Under the pieces are notes generated by a model that had not been told where the DNA came from, ran no database searches, and saw only the letters and a program-made list of their open reading frames with translations. Positions 7,619 to 13,752 of a stretch of 22,776 nt of DNA are shown piece after piece. Positions within the stretch are counted from its first letter, which is position 1. Each line of letters starts with the position of its first letter. The translations under genes and the position numbers were made by a program. The DNA comes from Clostridiales bacterium (lineage in GTDB: Bacteria; Bacillota_A; Clostridia; Oscillospirales; Oscillospiraceae), in NCBI GenBank assembly GCA_014799485.1, contig JAAVHY010000056.1:1-22776 (forward strand), given 5' to 3'.

Positions 7619-7703
7619 AATAATCCGAGCTATTCTTTTCGAAACTCAGCATTTTTGCTGGGTGAAAAGCATAGCTCGGATTATTCTCATTGCTCAGATT
7701 ATA
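7619..7703 (-). repeat. 85-nt terminal inverted repeat, right copy
   Basis: Inverted partner of 3207-3291. The hairpin arms here are AATAATCCGAGCTAT (7619-7633) and its complement (7671-7685). Relative to the left copy one T:A pair has become C:G in both arms, so pairing is kept despite divergence. The loop contains CAGCATTTTTGCTGGG, a second small hairpin. Confidence 0.85.
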
Positions 7704-7744
7704 CATAGTTGATAGGGGAATTCTTATACTCTACTATAACGTAC

Positions 7745-7930
7745 TCACTCACACACACTACCTATGCTCGATTCAACATCAAAGATAAATTTGGATAGTT
7801 CGCTTATAATATCTTCGGATTCCATCTTGTGATTTTTTAATTCATCAGCAGGAACCAGTCCAATTGCTTTATATTTGTGTGTGGCCCTTTTCTTAAAGTG
7901 AGAAATCTGCTTATGACGACAAGTAGAGCC
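7745..7930 (-). pseudogene. 61-codon open frame in phase with the acyltransferase stop codon
   Basis: Directly after the TGA of the acyltransferase gene (7931-7933) the same frame stays open for 61 codons and ends at a TGA at 7745. The translation looks protein-like (KRATHKYKAIGLVPADELKN, then MESEDIISELSKFIFDVESS). It has no start codon with a ribosome site at its beginning. It may be the lost tail of the acyltransferase after a nonsense mutation, or the end of an unrelated gene fused by deletion. Confidence 0.35.
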
Positions 7931-9028
7931 TCAAAATCTACGTTGAAAATCCTCTCTTGCGCATTGTTCCACCAATTGTCTGGCATAAAGAATGTGCCCA
8001 ATATTTTCAGGTGTGATGTCTGTTATATCCGCTATTACCTGCCATGCTTCCTGCGGCTGAACTTTCCACTTTGGCCTATAATCTGACCTTGTCTCAATTT
8101 CTATATCCCAACGGGCAACAAATCTTATGAGTTCTTCCAATTGCTTATCCCATGCTTCGGCAAAGGTAGATGCTCCATTTAATATCTCATCCCGGGTAGA
8201 TTTTCCGTAAGCCTCCATCATTAAGTAATACCACGTGGCAAATATATCTCGGATATAGTCTAATGCTTGCCGCTCCGTCAAGTCATCAAGGCGAATCGGG
8301 TCGTCAATTACAGTGTGAATGAGGTTGTTTTTGGCTGTATTATTGTCACGGTGGTAGTGGACAATAGGGACAACTTTTGCCCCCGTTTCACAGGCAATGC
8401 GATAAATCCCAGGCCACAAGTCAAGTACCAAAGCGTTTGGAGACTTATTCCAAGTACCTTCTGGATACATAAGCAAATCGGCACCACAGTTGATAGCCCG
8501 CACTGCCTTTGGAATGGAACTTTTTTTGCTTGCAGGCACCTTTCTATTTACCATAGCTACACCGACTAGCCACGCAGTTATGCCGTCAAAGGTATTATAA
8601 AACTGAGGTAGGCTACCAAATAAAATGTAGGCATGACGCTGAGCGGCCAAAACTGAGGCCAGCGCATCATCCTTAAAGCCATGGTTGGATGCCCAAATTA
8701 CAGGTTCATTTGGTAAAGCTATTTTCGTGTCAGGAGTAGGAATAGTACAATTTGGATCACGCAGAAAATTCCGATTCTCAAAAACCTGTGGATTACTTAG
8801 AAAGTGTGCGCCAAGTGCTTTAATGATTGGGTTGATTTTTCGGCGACGTTCCACTCCCTTTTTGCTTATTGCAATTTCCGCATCAGTGCTCAAAAGATAG
8901 CTAAGTTTATCTGCCAATATGAAAAATATTATAGATGGCGAACGGCTTGCTGTCAAGTCGCTTAGGCCAGTAATCATACCATCATACTTTTTTATAATGG
9001 CATCAATTTTTTGTTGCTTTAGTGACAT
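7931..9028 (-). CDS. PlsC-like lysophospholipid acyltransferase family protein
   Basis: 365 residues. The two hallmark motifs are present and correctly spaced: HX4D at 116-121 within SNHGFKDD, and EGT at 190-192 within LLMYPEGTWNKS. Family members move an acyl chain onto lysophosphatidate or a similar acceptor at the inner membrane face. An N-terminal extension of about 100 residues and a C-terminal extension of about 140 residues make it longer than housekeeping PlsC (about 240), so the acceptor may differ. The ribosome site AAAGGG lies 8 nt before the ATG. It is divergent from an XRE regulator gene across two matching operators, which suggests control by that repressor. Acyltransferase-XRE pairs are plausible membrane-modifying cargo, but the biological role is unknown. 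Confidence 0.85.
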   Translation of the reverse strand: MSLKQQKIDAIIKKYDGMITGLSDLTASRSPSIIFFILADKLSYLLSTDAEIAISKKGVERRRKINPIIKALGAHFLSNPQVFENRNFLRDPNCTIPTPDTKIALPNEPVIWASNHGFKDDALASVLAAQRHAYILFGSLPQFYNTFDGITAWLVGVAMVNRKVPASKKSSIPKAVRAINCGADLLMYPEGTWNKSPNALVLDLWPGIYRIACETGAKVVPIVHYHRDNNTAKNNLIHTVIDDPIRLDDLTERQALDYIRDIFATWYYLMMEAYGKSTRDEILNGASTFAEAWDKQLEELIRFVARWDIEIETRSDYRPKWKVQPQEAWQVIADITDITPENIGHILYARQLVEQCAREDFQRRF

Positions 9029-9093
9029 ATTAGACCCTTTCTTTCAACAATGTATTGTAGAGGTATATCTTTAGTTACAATACTAATTCCTTA

Positions 9094-9132
9094 TTTGGCG
9101 TTGCCAAATTTATTATATTTGGTATTGCCAAA
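9094..9132. promoter_or_regulatory. Two XRE operators between acyltransferase and regulator
   Basis: TTTGGCGTTGCCAAA (9094-9108) and TTTGGTATTGCCAAA (9118-9132), with centres 24 bp apart. The first is a perfect 6-3-6 inverted repeat and the second a 5-5-5 one. The pair lies in the divergent promoter region, well placed for a dimeric HTH repressor to control both genes. Confidence 0.8.
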
Positions 9133-9138
9133 TTTGTA

Positions 9139-9174
9139 AACCCCCTTTTTTCATATACTGAAATAAAGGGGGTT
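9139..9174 (+). promoter_or_regulatory. Hairpin covering the ribosome site of the XRE gene
   Basis: Perfect 10-bp arms AACCCCCTTT (9139-9148) and AAAGGGGGTT (9165-9174) around a 16-nt loop. The right arm contains the AAAGGGGG ribosome site of the following gene, so the hairpin could limit its translation if the leader is transcribed. Confidence 0.6.
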
Positions 9175-9178
9175 GCAT

Positions 9179-9427
9179 ATGAAGACAAGAAAGCTGGCCT
9201 TAGGCAATCGTAATTTGATAGGAGCAAGAGTTACAAAGGCGCGTGTTCGTGCAGGGCTGAAGCAGATCGAACTGTTAGCGAAACTGCAAACCTCTGGTAT
9301 TGATATTAGCGTGCCTGCGCTCTCACTGCTGGAAGGTCAAAAACGCCCAGTTTCTGATTTTGAACTTTGTGCACTTGCTGACGTTCTCGGTGTTTCGGTG
9401 GATTGGTTGCTAGGGCGTGAACAATAG
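9179..9427 (+). CDS. XRE-family HTH regulator
   Basis: 82 residues from the ATG at 9179, which follows AAAGGGGG at 6 nt; an in-frame TTG at 9173 lies inside the hairpin arm and is less likely. A Cro/CI-type domain fills residues 14-80: IGARVTKARVRAGLKQIELL, a recognition-helix region VPALSLLEGQKRPVSDFEL, then LADVLGVSVDWLLG, the usual family ending. It has no further domain, so it should act as a simple DNA-binding repressor. The two operators directly upstream suggest autorepression and control of the divergent acyltransferase. Confidence 0.9.
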   Translation: MKTRKLALGNRNLIGARVTKARVRAGLKQIELLAKLQTSGIDISVPALSLLEGQKRPVSDFELCALADVLGVSVDWLLGREQ

Positions 9428-9474
9428 TAGCGTCCCTATTGACTGACAGTAGGATGAGTCCATAATCACAAACT

Positions 9475-9526
9475 CACCTCAAAATTGAGGCGAGTTTCGA
9501 CAAAATAAATCTCATGGTGAGACGCA
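9475..9526 (+). repeat. Dispersed CCTCAA...TTGAGG repeat, copy 2
   Basis: About 50 bp, roughly 86% identical by hand alignment to 11348-11397. It begins with the palindrome CCTCAAAATTGAGG and ends with TCTCATGGTGAGACGC, which holds a small hairpin TCTC-ATGGT-GAGA. It separates the XRE gene from the two-gene module. The remainder of 9428-9659 holds the promoter described next. Confidence 0.75.
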
Positions 9527-9548
9527 TTCTTTTGCATAATACGCAGTA

Positions 9549-9577
9549 TTGACAATTTATGCATGATAAAGTATGAT
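9549..9577 (+). promoter_or_regulatory. Promoter of the two-gene module
   Basis: TTGACA (9549-9554), 17-nt spacer, TATGAT (9572-9577), about 82 bp before the ATG at 9660. The leader is long and AT-rich and may hold regulatory sequence. Confidence 0.65.
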
Positions 9578-9659
9578 TAAAAATACGAGTTATGATTGGA
9601 TGAGATTTGAATTGTTATGTAATAGTTGATATACACATTATGGTGTAGGAGGTAAGGAA

Positions 9660-10586
9660 ATGAGTGACTTTAAATTAAAAATAGCAATCGGTAGCGCGCA
9701 AATTGAACTTGAAGGTGACGGTGAGTTGGTTCATACTATTTTTCAGGAATTGAAGGATACTGGGCTAGGCAATATTGCACCATTGGTGCAAGCGGAAGCG
9801 AAAACCTTATACTATGATGATGGAAAAGATGATGGTGGTACCTTATCTGATGGAACAGCCGAAAAACTCCAAAACGACTCTGGTTCATTTTCAAAGGAGC
9901 ATCCTTCGCTGGAGAATGTTGTTTTGCAGGGTCGGCCCCAAAAAGAGTCTGAATGGATACTTATCTATGCTGCCTATGCCTCCAATTGGGGTGAGACATT
10001 GTTTACCAGAGAAGACTTGCGTAGTAAGTATAGTGAAACAAAACGCACAACAGAGACGCGAAGCAAAAATTTTGCGGCCAATTTGAAATCCTTATCAAGT
10101 TCTAACTACATCTCTGCGGTGAATGATAAAGAATTTCGAATGGAAAGCGCTGGACTTGAAAAAGCTGAAAATATTTTGTTAGGTTCTTCTGGAACTAAAA
10201 AAGCGAACAAACGTAATGGTGTGTCCATAAAGCGCACCCCTTCAACATATGAATTTTTAGAACTGGGTTTATCCGAGGAAGAACGCGTCAAATACAAGCA
10301 TTTTTGGGATTGCCATGACCATTCATCTAATATAAATAAGGCCGTTTTGGCCGCATACTGGTTAAAAGCAAATAAAAGTATAGTAGATTTTACGCCTAAT
10401 CATCTGTTCACCATGTTGCGGACAGTTGAAGAGCGCACAAGCTTTGATTTGGTTTCAGCAATCAAAAATGCAAAAAAGGATAAGAACTATTTTGTTCTTG
10501 GCTCTGATAAAGGGAGTTATAAAATTACACACATCGGGGAAGATCATGTCAAGCAATTGGAAACTGATCAGAAAGAAGATGAATGA
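9660..10586 (+). CDS. Hypothetical protein with two probable winged-helix segments
   Basis: 308 residues, family not recognised. The ATG at 9660 follows GGAGG at 8 nt. The first 55 residues form a small beta-rich start (LKIAIGSAQIELEGDGELVH), followed by an acidic, low-complexity linker (about 50-85). Residues 95-175 read as a helical, winged-helix-like unit: EWILIYAAYASNWGETLFTR, then AANLKSLSSSNYISA and a short hairpin. A second such unit lies at about 205-300 (NKAVLAAYWLKANKSIVDFT, then NYFVLGSDKGSYKITHIG). No signal peptide, membrane segment or catalytic motif is visible. It overlaps the next gene by 4 nt (ATGA), so the two products are probably made together and may form a complex. Confidence 0.75.
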   Translation: MSDFKLKIAIGSAQIELEGDGELVHTIFQELKDTGLGNIAPLVQAEAKTLYYDDGKDDGGTLSDGTAEKLQNDSGSFSKEHPSLENVVLQGRPQKESEWILIYAAYASNWGETLFTREDLRSKYSETKRTTETRSKNFAANLKSLSSSNYISAVNDKEFRMESAGLEKAENILLGSSGTKKANKRNGVSIKRTPSTYEFLELGLSEEERVKYKHFWDCHDHSSNINKAVLAAYWLKANKSIVDFTPNHLFTMLRTVEERTSFDLVSAIKNAKKDKNYFVLGSDKGSYKITHIGEDHVKQLETDQKEDE

Positions 10587-11326
10587 TGGACATTACAAAT
10601 TTCTCTTTACATATTGTAAATATAAGTACGCGCCCCGCAGGAGAGCTCATACCTATTTTCGCATATTATTGCCAAGAGATCCAAGGTAAGGCAACTTTTT
10701 CAGCCAGTGATATTAACACTTGTTTTAGTGAATTGTCGCTGAAGCCTTATTCAAACACGGCTGCTTTTCTTAGCAGAAAAGCAAAAGGAAAGAATAACAT
10801 CTTTCTAAAACAAAAAAGTGGTTATTCATTAACGCAATATGAGAAGGAGTTGCTTGCAAAGGAGTTAGCATTTCCTGTTGATATTCCAGTTTCTGCTGAT
10901 TTTATTGACATTTCAATTGTCCAAGATGCGCCATATTACATTAAAGGGCTTACGAAACAAACAGCGCAATGCTATGAATGTGCTTTGTATGACGCAACAC
11001 TTGTTCTTATGCGAAAGTTAGTAGAAACACTAATTATTGAAACTTTCGAGCGTTATGGTATTGATGATTCAATTAAAGATGCAAATGGTGAGTTTCTTTT
11101 TTTGAGTAGCTTAATTCCTAAATACGAGAACTCAGGAAAGTGGAATGTTAGCAGAAATTTGAGCAAAAATATTGAGAAAGTGAAGAAGTATGGAGACTTA
11201 AGCGCACATAACAGACGGTTTCAAGCAAAGAAGTCTGATATTGACGATTTTAAATTTGAATTGCGACAAGTAATTCAAGAGATGATTCTTACTATTGATT
11301 ATCCAAACTGGGATCGCAAACAGTAA
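10583..11326 (+). CDS. Hypothetical protein, helical C-terminus resembling HEPN/DUF4145-type proteins
   Basis: 247 residues from the overlapping ATG at 10583 (a second ATG follows at 10586). The first 90 residues resemble the winged-helix units of its upstream partner (IFAYYCQEIQGKATFSASDI ... NIFLKQKSGYSLTQYEKELL). The rest is helical: QCYECALYDATLVLMRKLVE, then ISKNIEKVKK-like sequence leading to GDLSAHNRRF and a final helix. A helix bundle ending in an (A)xH motif followed by basic residues is seen in DUF4145 and HEPN-like proteins, some of which are RNases. That link is tentative because the match is short. The pair is the only content between two direct repeats, as expected of an exchangeable cargo module. 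Confidence 0.72.
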   Translation: MMDITNFSLHIVNISTRPAGELIPIFAYYCQEIQGKATFSASDINTCFSELSLKPYSNTAAFLSRKAKGKNNIFLKQKSGYSLTQYEKELLAKELAFPVDIPVSADFIDISIVQDAPYYIKGLTKQTAQCYECALYDATLVLMRKLVETLIIETFERYGIDDSIKDANGEFLFLSSLIPKYENSGKWNVSRNLSKNIEKVKKYGDLSAHNRRFQAKKSDIDDFKFELRQVIQEMILTIDYPNWDRKQ

Positions 11327-11347
11327 TGCAGCAAAACAGTTAAACTT

Positions 11348-11397
11348 GCCTCAAATTGAGGCGCGTTTCGACCAAATGCGTCTCATGGTGAAACGCA
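11348..11397 (+). repeat. Dispersed CCTCAA...TTGAGG repeat, copy 3
   Basis: Direct repeat of 9475-9526. Here GCGTTTC and GAAACGC form a 7-bp stem around the TCTCATGG segment. It lies 22 bp after the second gene of the module, exactly where base composition changes from AT-rich cargo to GC-rich backbone. Confidence 0.75.
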
Positions 11398-11441
11398 AAA
11401 AAGCGGCGGCCCTGCCGACGTGGAACCGCCTCCCAAGATGA

Positions 11442-11468
11442 GGAGTGCCGGGCGTAGCCCGGCACTCC
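11442..11468. repeat. Perfect 12-bp hairpin
   Basis: GGAGTGCCGGGC, loop GTA, GCCCGGCACTCC. No T tract follows on either strand, so it is not a standard terminator. Confidence 0.7.
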
Positions 11469-11608
11469 CTGCGTTTGCCCTTACCCACCACCACTCCACC
11501 GAACAGTCCCAGTCAAGGCCCGGCCCGCCCCCGTAGGGGGCGGGCCGGTTCATTTCAGCCTTGACGGGGGCTGGGCGGTGGAGTACCCTCCCGCGGGGGC
11601 AAACGCAG
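11469..11608. other. 140-nt nested hairpin next to the relaxase gene
   Basis: Successive arms pair from outside to inside: CTGCGTTTGCCC (11469-11480) with 11597-11608; ACTCCACCG (11493-11501) with 11576-11584; CCCAG (11508-11512) with 11571-11575; TCAAGGC (11513-11519) with 11558-11564; and CCGGCCCGCCCCC (11520-11532) with 11536-11548 around a GTA loop. The structure begins 2 nt after the relaxase stop codon. It could be a structured RNA at the 3' end of the mob transcript, a barrier to transcription from the cargo, or a DNA site for transfer or replication. Confidence 0.7.
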
Positions 11609-11609
11609 G

Positions 11610-12941
11610 TCAGCGCTGCCATTTCCGGGGACGTTGTTTCGGTGCTCTTTCGACCTTCGGCGGAGCGGGCAGCGGTTCCGTGAGTTTTTGGAGGATCGCG
11701 GGGCCGTCAGCCTCTATCCACCCGCATACCTTCAATTCCCGCCGCAGGATTTTGATAGATTGATTGATAGATTCGATAGCGGGAGAGGGGTCTGTTCCTG
11801 TGGGATTTCTTCTCCTGGCGGTGTAAAGCCCTTTCCGTTGGTTGCAAAAGGCGTCAAGTTCGCTTTGTACCGCTTCTTCCAGCATGGTAAGCTGCTCCCA
11901 TGTATCAATGCGGTATTTCATCAGCAATTTGGCCTGTTCCACATAACGGTCAAACTTGATGATCTCGTCCGTCATGTACCGTCTGCGCCGGGGCAAGGCC
12001 GTGGGCTTTTTCAGCTTGCCCAGCAGATAGAGATAGTGAAAATATAGGGCGCGAAAGCCTGTTAGCTTCTTTGGTTTGTGTTGGAGCCTATACTTCTGCT
12101 TTGGGGTTGGTCTGGGCGCAGGGCGACGCGGTGGTTGCTCGTGGGCACGAATGCGTTCCCGAATGGCTTCTTCGGTGTAATCATCACCCAGGGTTTTCAA
12201 TCGGACAAAACGCTGCTTTCCCGGTAGCCGGACAGCGATATATTTTCCAGTCTTGACCTCGTAGCCCTGCTTTTTCAGATTGGTCACAAAGTGCTCAAAC
12301 AGGAAGGAGCGGGCAATGCAGGAATCCACGTCCCGGCGTATCTGCCCATACCACGTTGGCCTTCCCTTCTGTTCGGCCTCCCAAGTATCATAGCTCATGG
12401 TGCGGCCCTGCTCCGGGGTTTCAATGACGGACAGCCCATGCTCCCGGCAAAGCTGGTCGGAGGTCTGCCGCATAAGGGCATAGGTGCTTTTGCAATCGTT
12501 GTATTTCTTCCCATCTACAAAAGAGACAGAGTTTAGCACAAAATGGTTATGTATGTGCTCCCTGTCCAGATGGGTGGCGACCACCACTTGAAATCTTTCG
12601 CCCCATAGCCGCTGGGCCAGCTCCACGCCGATTTCATGGGCCTGCTCCGGCGTGACCTCCCCAGGGGCAAAAGACTGATAGCCGTGGAACGCAATGATAC
12701 CTCCCTCTTTGCCGAACTGCCGTTTCACCATCATCATCTGGTCCCTGGCAATCTCCGGGGCACAGTTCACGCCGCTGACATACCGCTGTTCTTCGGTTTT
12801 GTAGTCCTGGGTCGCGTAGTCCATCACGTCCCGCAGCCCTTGTAAATCTTCAGTGGTTAGCGTGGTCTTGTCCAGGTTGGCGGCGTAGTTCACCACCTGC
12901 CCTAAGTTCCCCTTGACCTTCCAAATTGCTGTGGTAGCCAT
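11610..12941 (-). CDS. MOBP-type relaxase (MobA/MobL-like)
   Basis: 443 residues. The histidine triad of a relaxase is clear: HLDREHIHNHFVLNS, with H129, H131 and H133 as metal ligands. The likely nucleophile is Y19 in the N-terminal VVNYAAN motif. The relaxase domain spans about 1-250; after it come a proline/arginine-rich linker (PPRRPAPRPTPKQ) and a helical tail. The enzyme would nick oriT, stay bound to the 5' end and be carried to the recipient by a helper secretion system. The ATG shares one base with the MobC stop (TGATG), so the genes are translationally coupled. High GC and intact motifs suggest a functional gene. Confidence 0.93.
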   Translation of the reverse strand: MATTAIWKVKGNLGQVVNYAANLDKTTLTTEDLQGLRDVMDYATQDYKTEEQRYVSGVNCAPEIARDQMMMVKRQFGKEGGIIAFHGYQSFAPGEVTPEQAHEIGVELAQRLWGERFQVVVATHLDREHIHNHFVLNSVSFVDGKKYNDCKSTYALMRQTSDQLCREHGLSVIETPEQGRTMSYDTWEAEQKGRPTWYGQIRRDVDSCIARSFLFEHFVTNLKKQGYEVKTGKYIAVRLPGKQRFVRLKTLGDDYTEEAIRERIRAHEQPPRRPAPRPTPKQKYRLQHKPKKLTGFRALYFHYLYLLGKLKKPTALPRRRRYMTDEIIKFDRYVEQAKLLMKYRIDTWEQLTMLEEAVQSELDAFCNQRKGLYTARRRNPTGTDPSPAIESINQSIKILRRELKVCGWIEADGPAILQKLTEPLPAPPKVERAPKQRPRKWQR

Positions 12942-13225
12942 CAGGTTTCCTCAATTTTGGTTGGGACGGTCACAGCCTCCTGGAGCGTACATAATGCGCC
13001 CAGCAGTTCCCGGTAAATCACCGGGTCGGGTGTTGTGCCGCTGGCCTGGTTCAGTTTTTGGAGCACATCAAAATAAATCTCCGGCGGATATGCTTTCGGG
13101 GCATAACCCCGTATCAACATCCGCAGGTAGGCGGACTGGGACAGTCTGGTTTTTGCGGTGTGGGATTTCAAAAGGGCCATGTCCTCCGGGGACAGGCGTA
13201 TGGTCAGCTTCATGGTTTTTCCCAT
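12941..13225 (-). CDS. MobC-like mobilization accessory protein
   Basis: 94 residues from the ATG at 13225, which follows AAAGGAGG at 7 nt; a longer frame to 13291 lacks a ribosome site and runs over the oriT candidate. The start MKLTIRLSPEDMALLKSHTA and the next segment RLSQSAYLRMLIRGY form a ribbon-helix-helix DNA-binding unit, as in MobC/relaxosome proteins. The C-terminal half is a helix ending in PTKIEET. It probably binds oriT and helps the relaxase open the nick region. It lies between the oriT candidate and the relaxase gene in the same transcript. Confidence 0.88.
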   Translation of the reverse strand: MGKTMKLTIRLSPEDMALLKSHTAKTRLSQSAYLRMLIRGYAPKAYPPEIYFDVLQKLNQASGTTPDPVIYRELLGALCTLQEAVTVPTKIEET

Positions 13226-13251
13226 TAGTTCCCTCCTTTCGTATGGGGGTT

Positions 13252-13330
13252 GCAGGGGGCCACCCCTGCCAAGCGGATTTGTGCCATACAAATCCAGTGC
13301 TTGCTAAAATCGGCGCGTGCCCTATGCGCC
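13252..13330. other. oriT candidate: three consecutive inverted repeats upstream of mobC
   Basis: GCAGGGG-N4-CCCCTGC (13252-13269), GGATTTGT-N5-ACAAATCC (13275-13295) and GGCGC-N9-GCGCC (13312-13330). Inverted repeats close to a mobC-relaxase pair are the usual form of an oriT; the nick would be expected in the unpaired stretch AGTGCTTGCTAAAATC next to the second repeat. I do not recognise a known nic consensus. Confidence 0.5.
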
Positions 13331-13525
13331 GCCCGTGTTGCGGTCGATCCACGCCGTCAGCTTGTCCTTCGGCACCATGAGCCGCTTGCCAATTCTGAGC
13401 GTGGGGAAGCCCTTGCTGTGTATCAGCGTGTATGCCCCGGCTTTGGAAATACCCAGTGCCCCGGCCAATTCCGCCGCCGTCAGCATGGCCGGGAGTTCAT
13501 CAAAATGCCTGCAATCTGCTTTCAA
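13322..13525 (-). CDS. xis: Excisionase (HTH_17/MerR-like DNA-binding domain)
   Basis: 67 residues with a TTG start at 13525, chosen because AAAGGAGG lies 7 nt upstream; no ATG in the frame has a ribosome site. The sequence ELPAMLTAAELAGALGISKA, then GAYTLIHSKGFPTLRIGKRL and MVPKDKLTAWID, is the standard small excisionase fold with a winged helix. Such proteins bend attR/attL DNA and turn the tyrosine integrase toward excision. The gene is transcribed with mobC and the relaxase gene, away from the integrase, so excision and transfer functions are co-expressed from the promoter at 13609-13637. Confidence 0.88.
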   Translation of the reverse strand: MKADCRHFDELPAMLTAAELAGALGISKAGAYTLIHSKGFPTLRIGKRLMVPKDKLTAWIDRNTGGA

Positions 13526-13592
13526 ATGTCCGCCTCCTTTCCGTGATAGGATTTCATATACTTCTGACACAATTCTTTTTATATCTTGCCCG

Positions 13593-13620
13593 GTGATATG
13601 ATATAACTATATTATATCAC
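13593..13620. promoter_or_regulatory. 28-bp near-perfect palindrome, probable operator
   Basis: Arms GTGATATGATATA and TATATTATATCAC with a 2-nt centre and one mismatch. It covers the -10 box of the xis-mob promoter. A further half GTGATATA occurs at about 13708, just after the -10 box of the divergent promoter, so one regulator could act on both. Confidence 0.65.
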
Positions 13621-13637
13621 TTTTCTATTCTGGTCAA
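13609..13637 (-). promoter_or_regulatory. Promoter of xis-mobC-relaxase operon
   Basis: Minus strand TTGACC (13637-13632), 17-nt spacer, TAATAT (13614-13609). Confidence 0.65.
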
Positions 13638-13672
13638 TACAAATCGTTCGCCTGGTTTTGACAGCATATTTT

Positions 13673-13701
13673 TTGACAGCGTGCTATATTTGTGCTAACA
13701 T
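13673..13701 (+). promoter_or_regulatory. Promoter of the zinc-finger/integrase operon
   Basis: TTGACA (13673-13678), 17-nt spacer, TAACAT (13696-13701). The decamer TTTTGACAGC occurs twice here, 15 bp apart. Confidence 0.7.
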
Positions 13702-13752
13702 ATATTCGTGATATAGTGCGCCTAAAATCTATGACGGAAGAGGGCTGATGAT

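Larger units (their letters stand above)
3207..7703. mobile_element. Nested 4.5-kb unit with hairpin-bearing inverted repeats
   Basis: Two 85-nt inverted repeats enclose a 1221-aa phosphoesterase-NTPase gene and the remains of a tyrosine recombinase gene that begins just inside the right repeat. Long, structured inverted ends plus a linked recombinase imply a transposon-like unit, now probably immobile because the recombinase is broken. I see no obvious target-site duplication outside 3207 and 7703. The class is not one I recognise. Confidence 0.6.

Noticed and set aside
9475..11397. The dispersed repeats as a CRISPR array or integron attC sites
   Set aside because: Only three copies, spaced by kilobases, one inverted, with no regular spacers, no cas genes and no attC core sequence.
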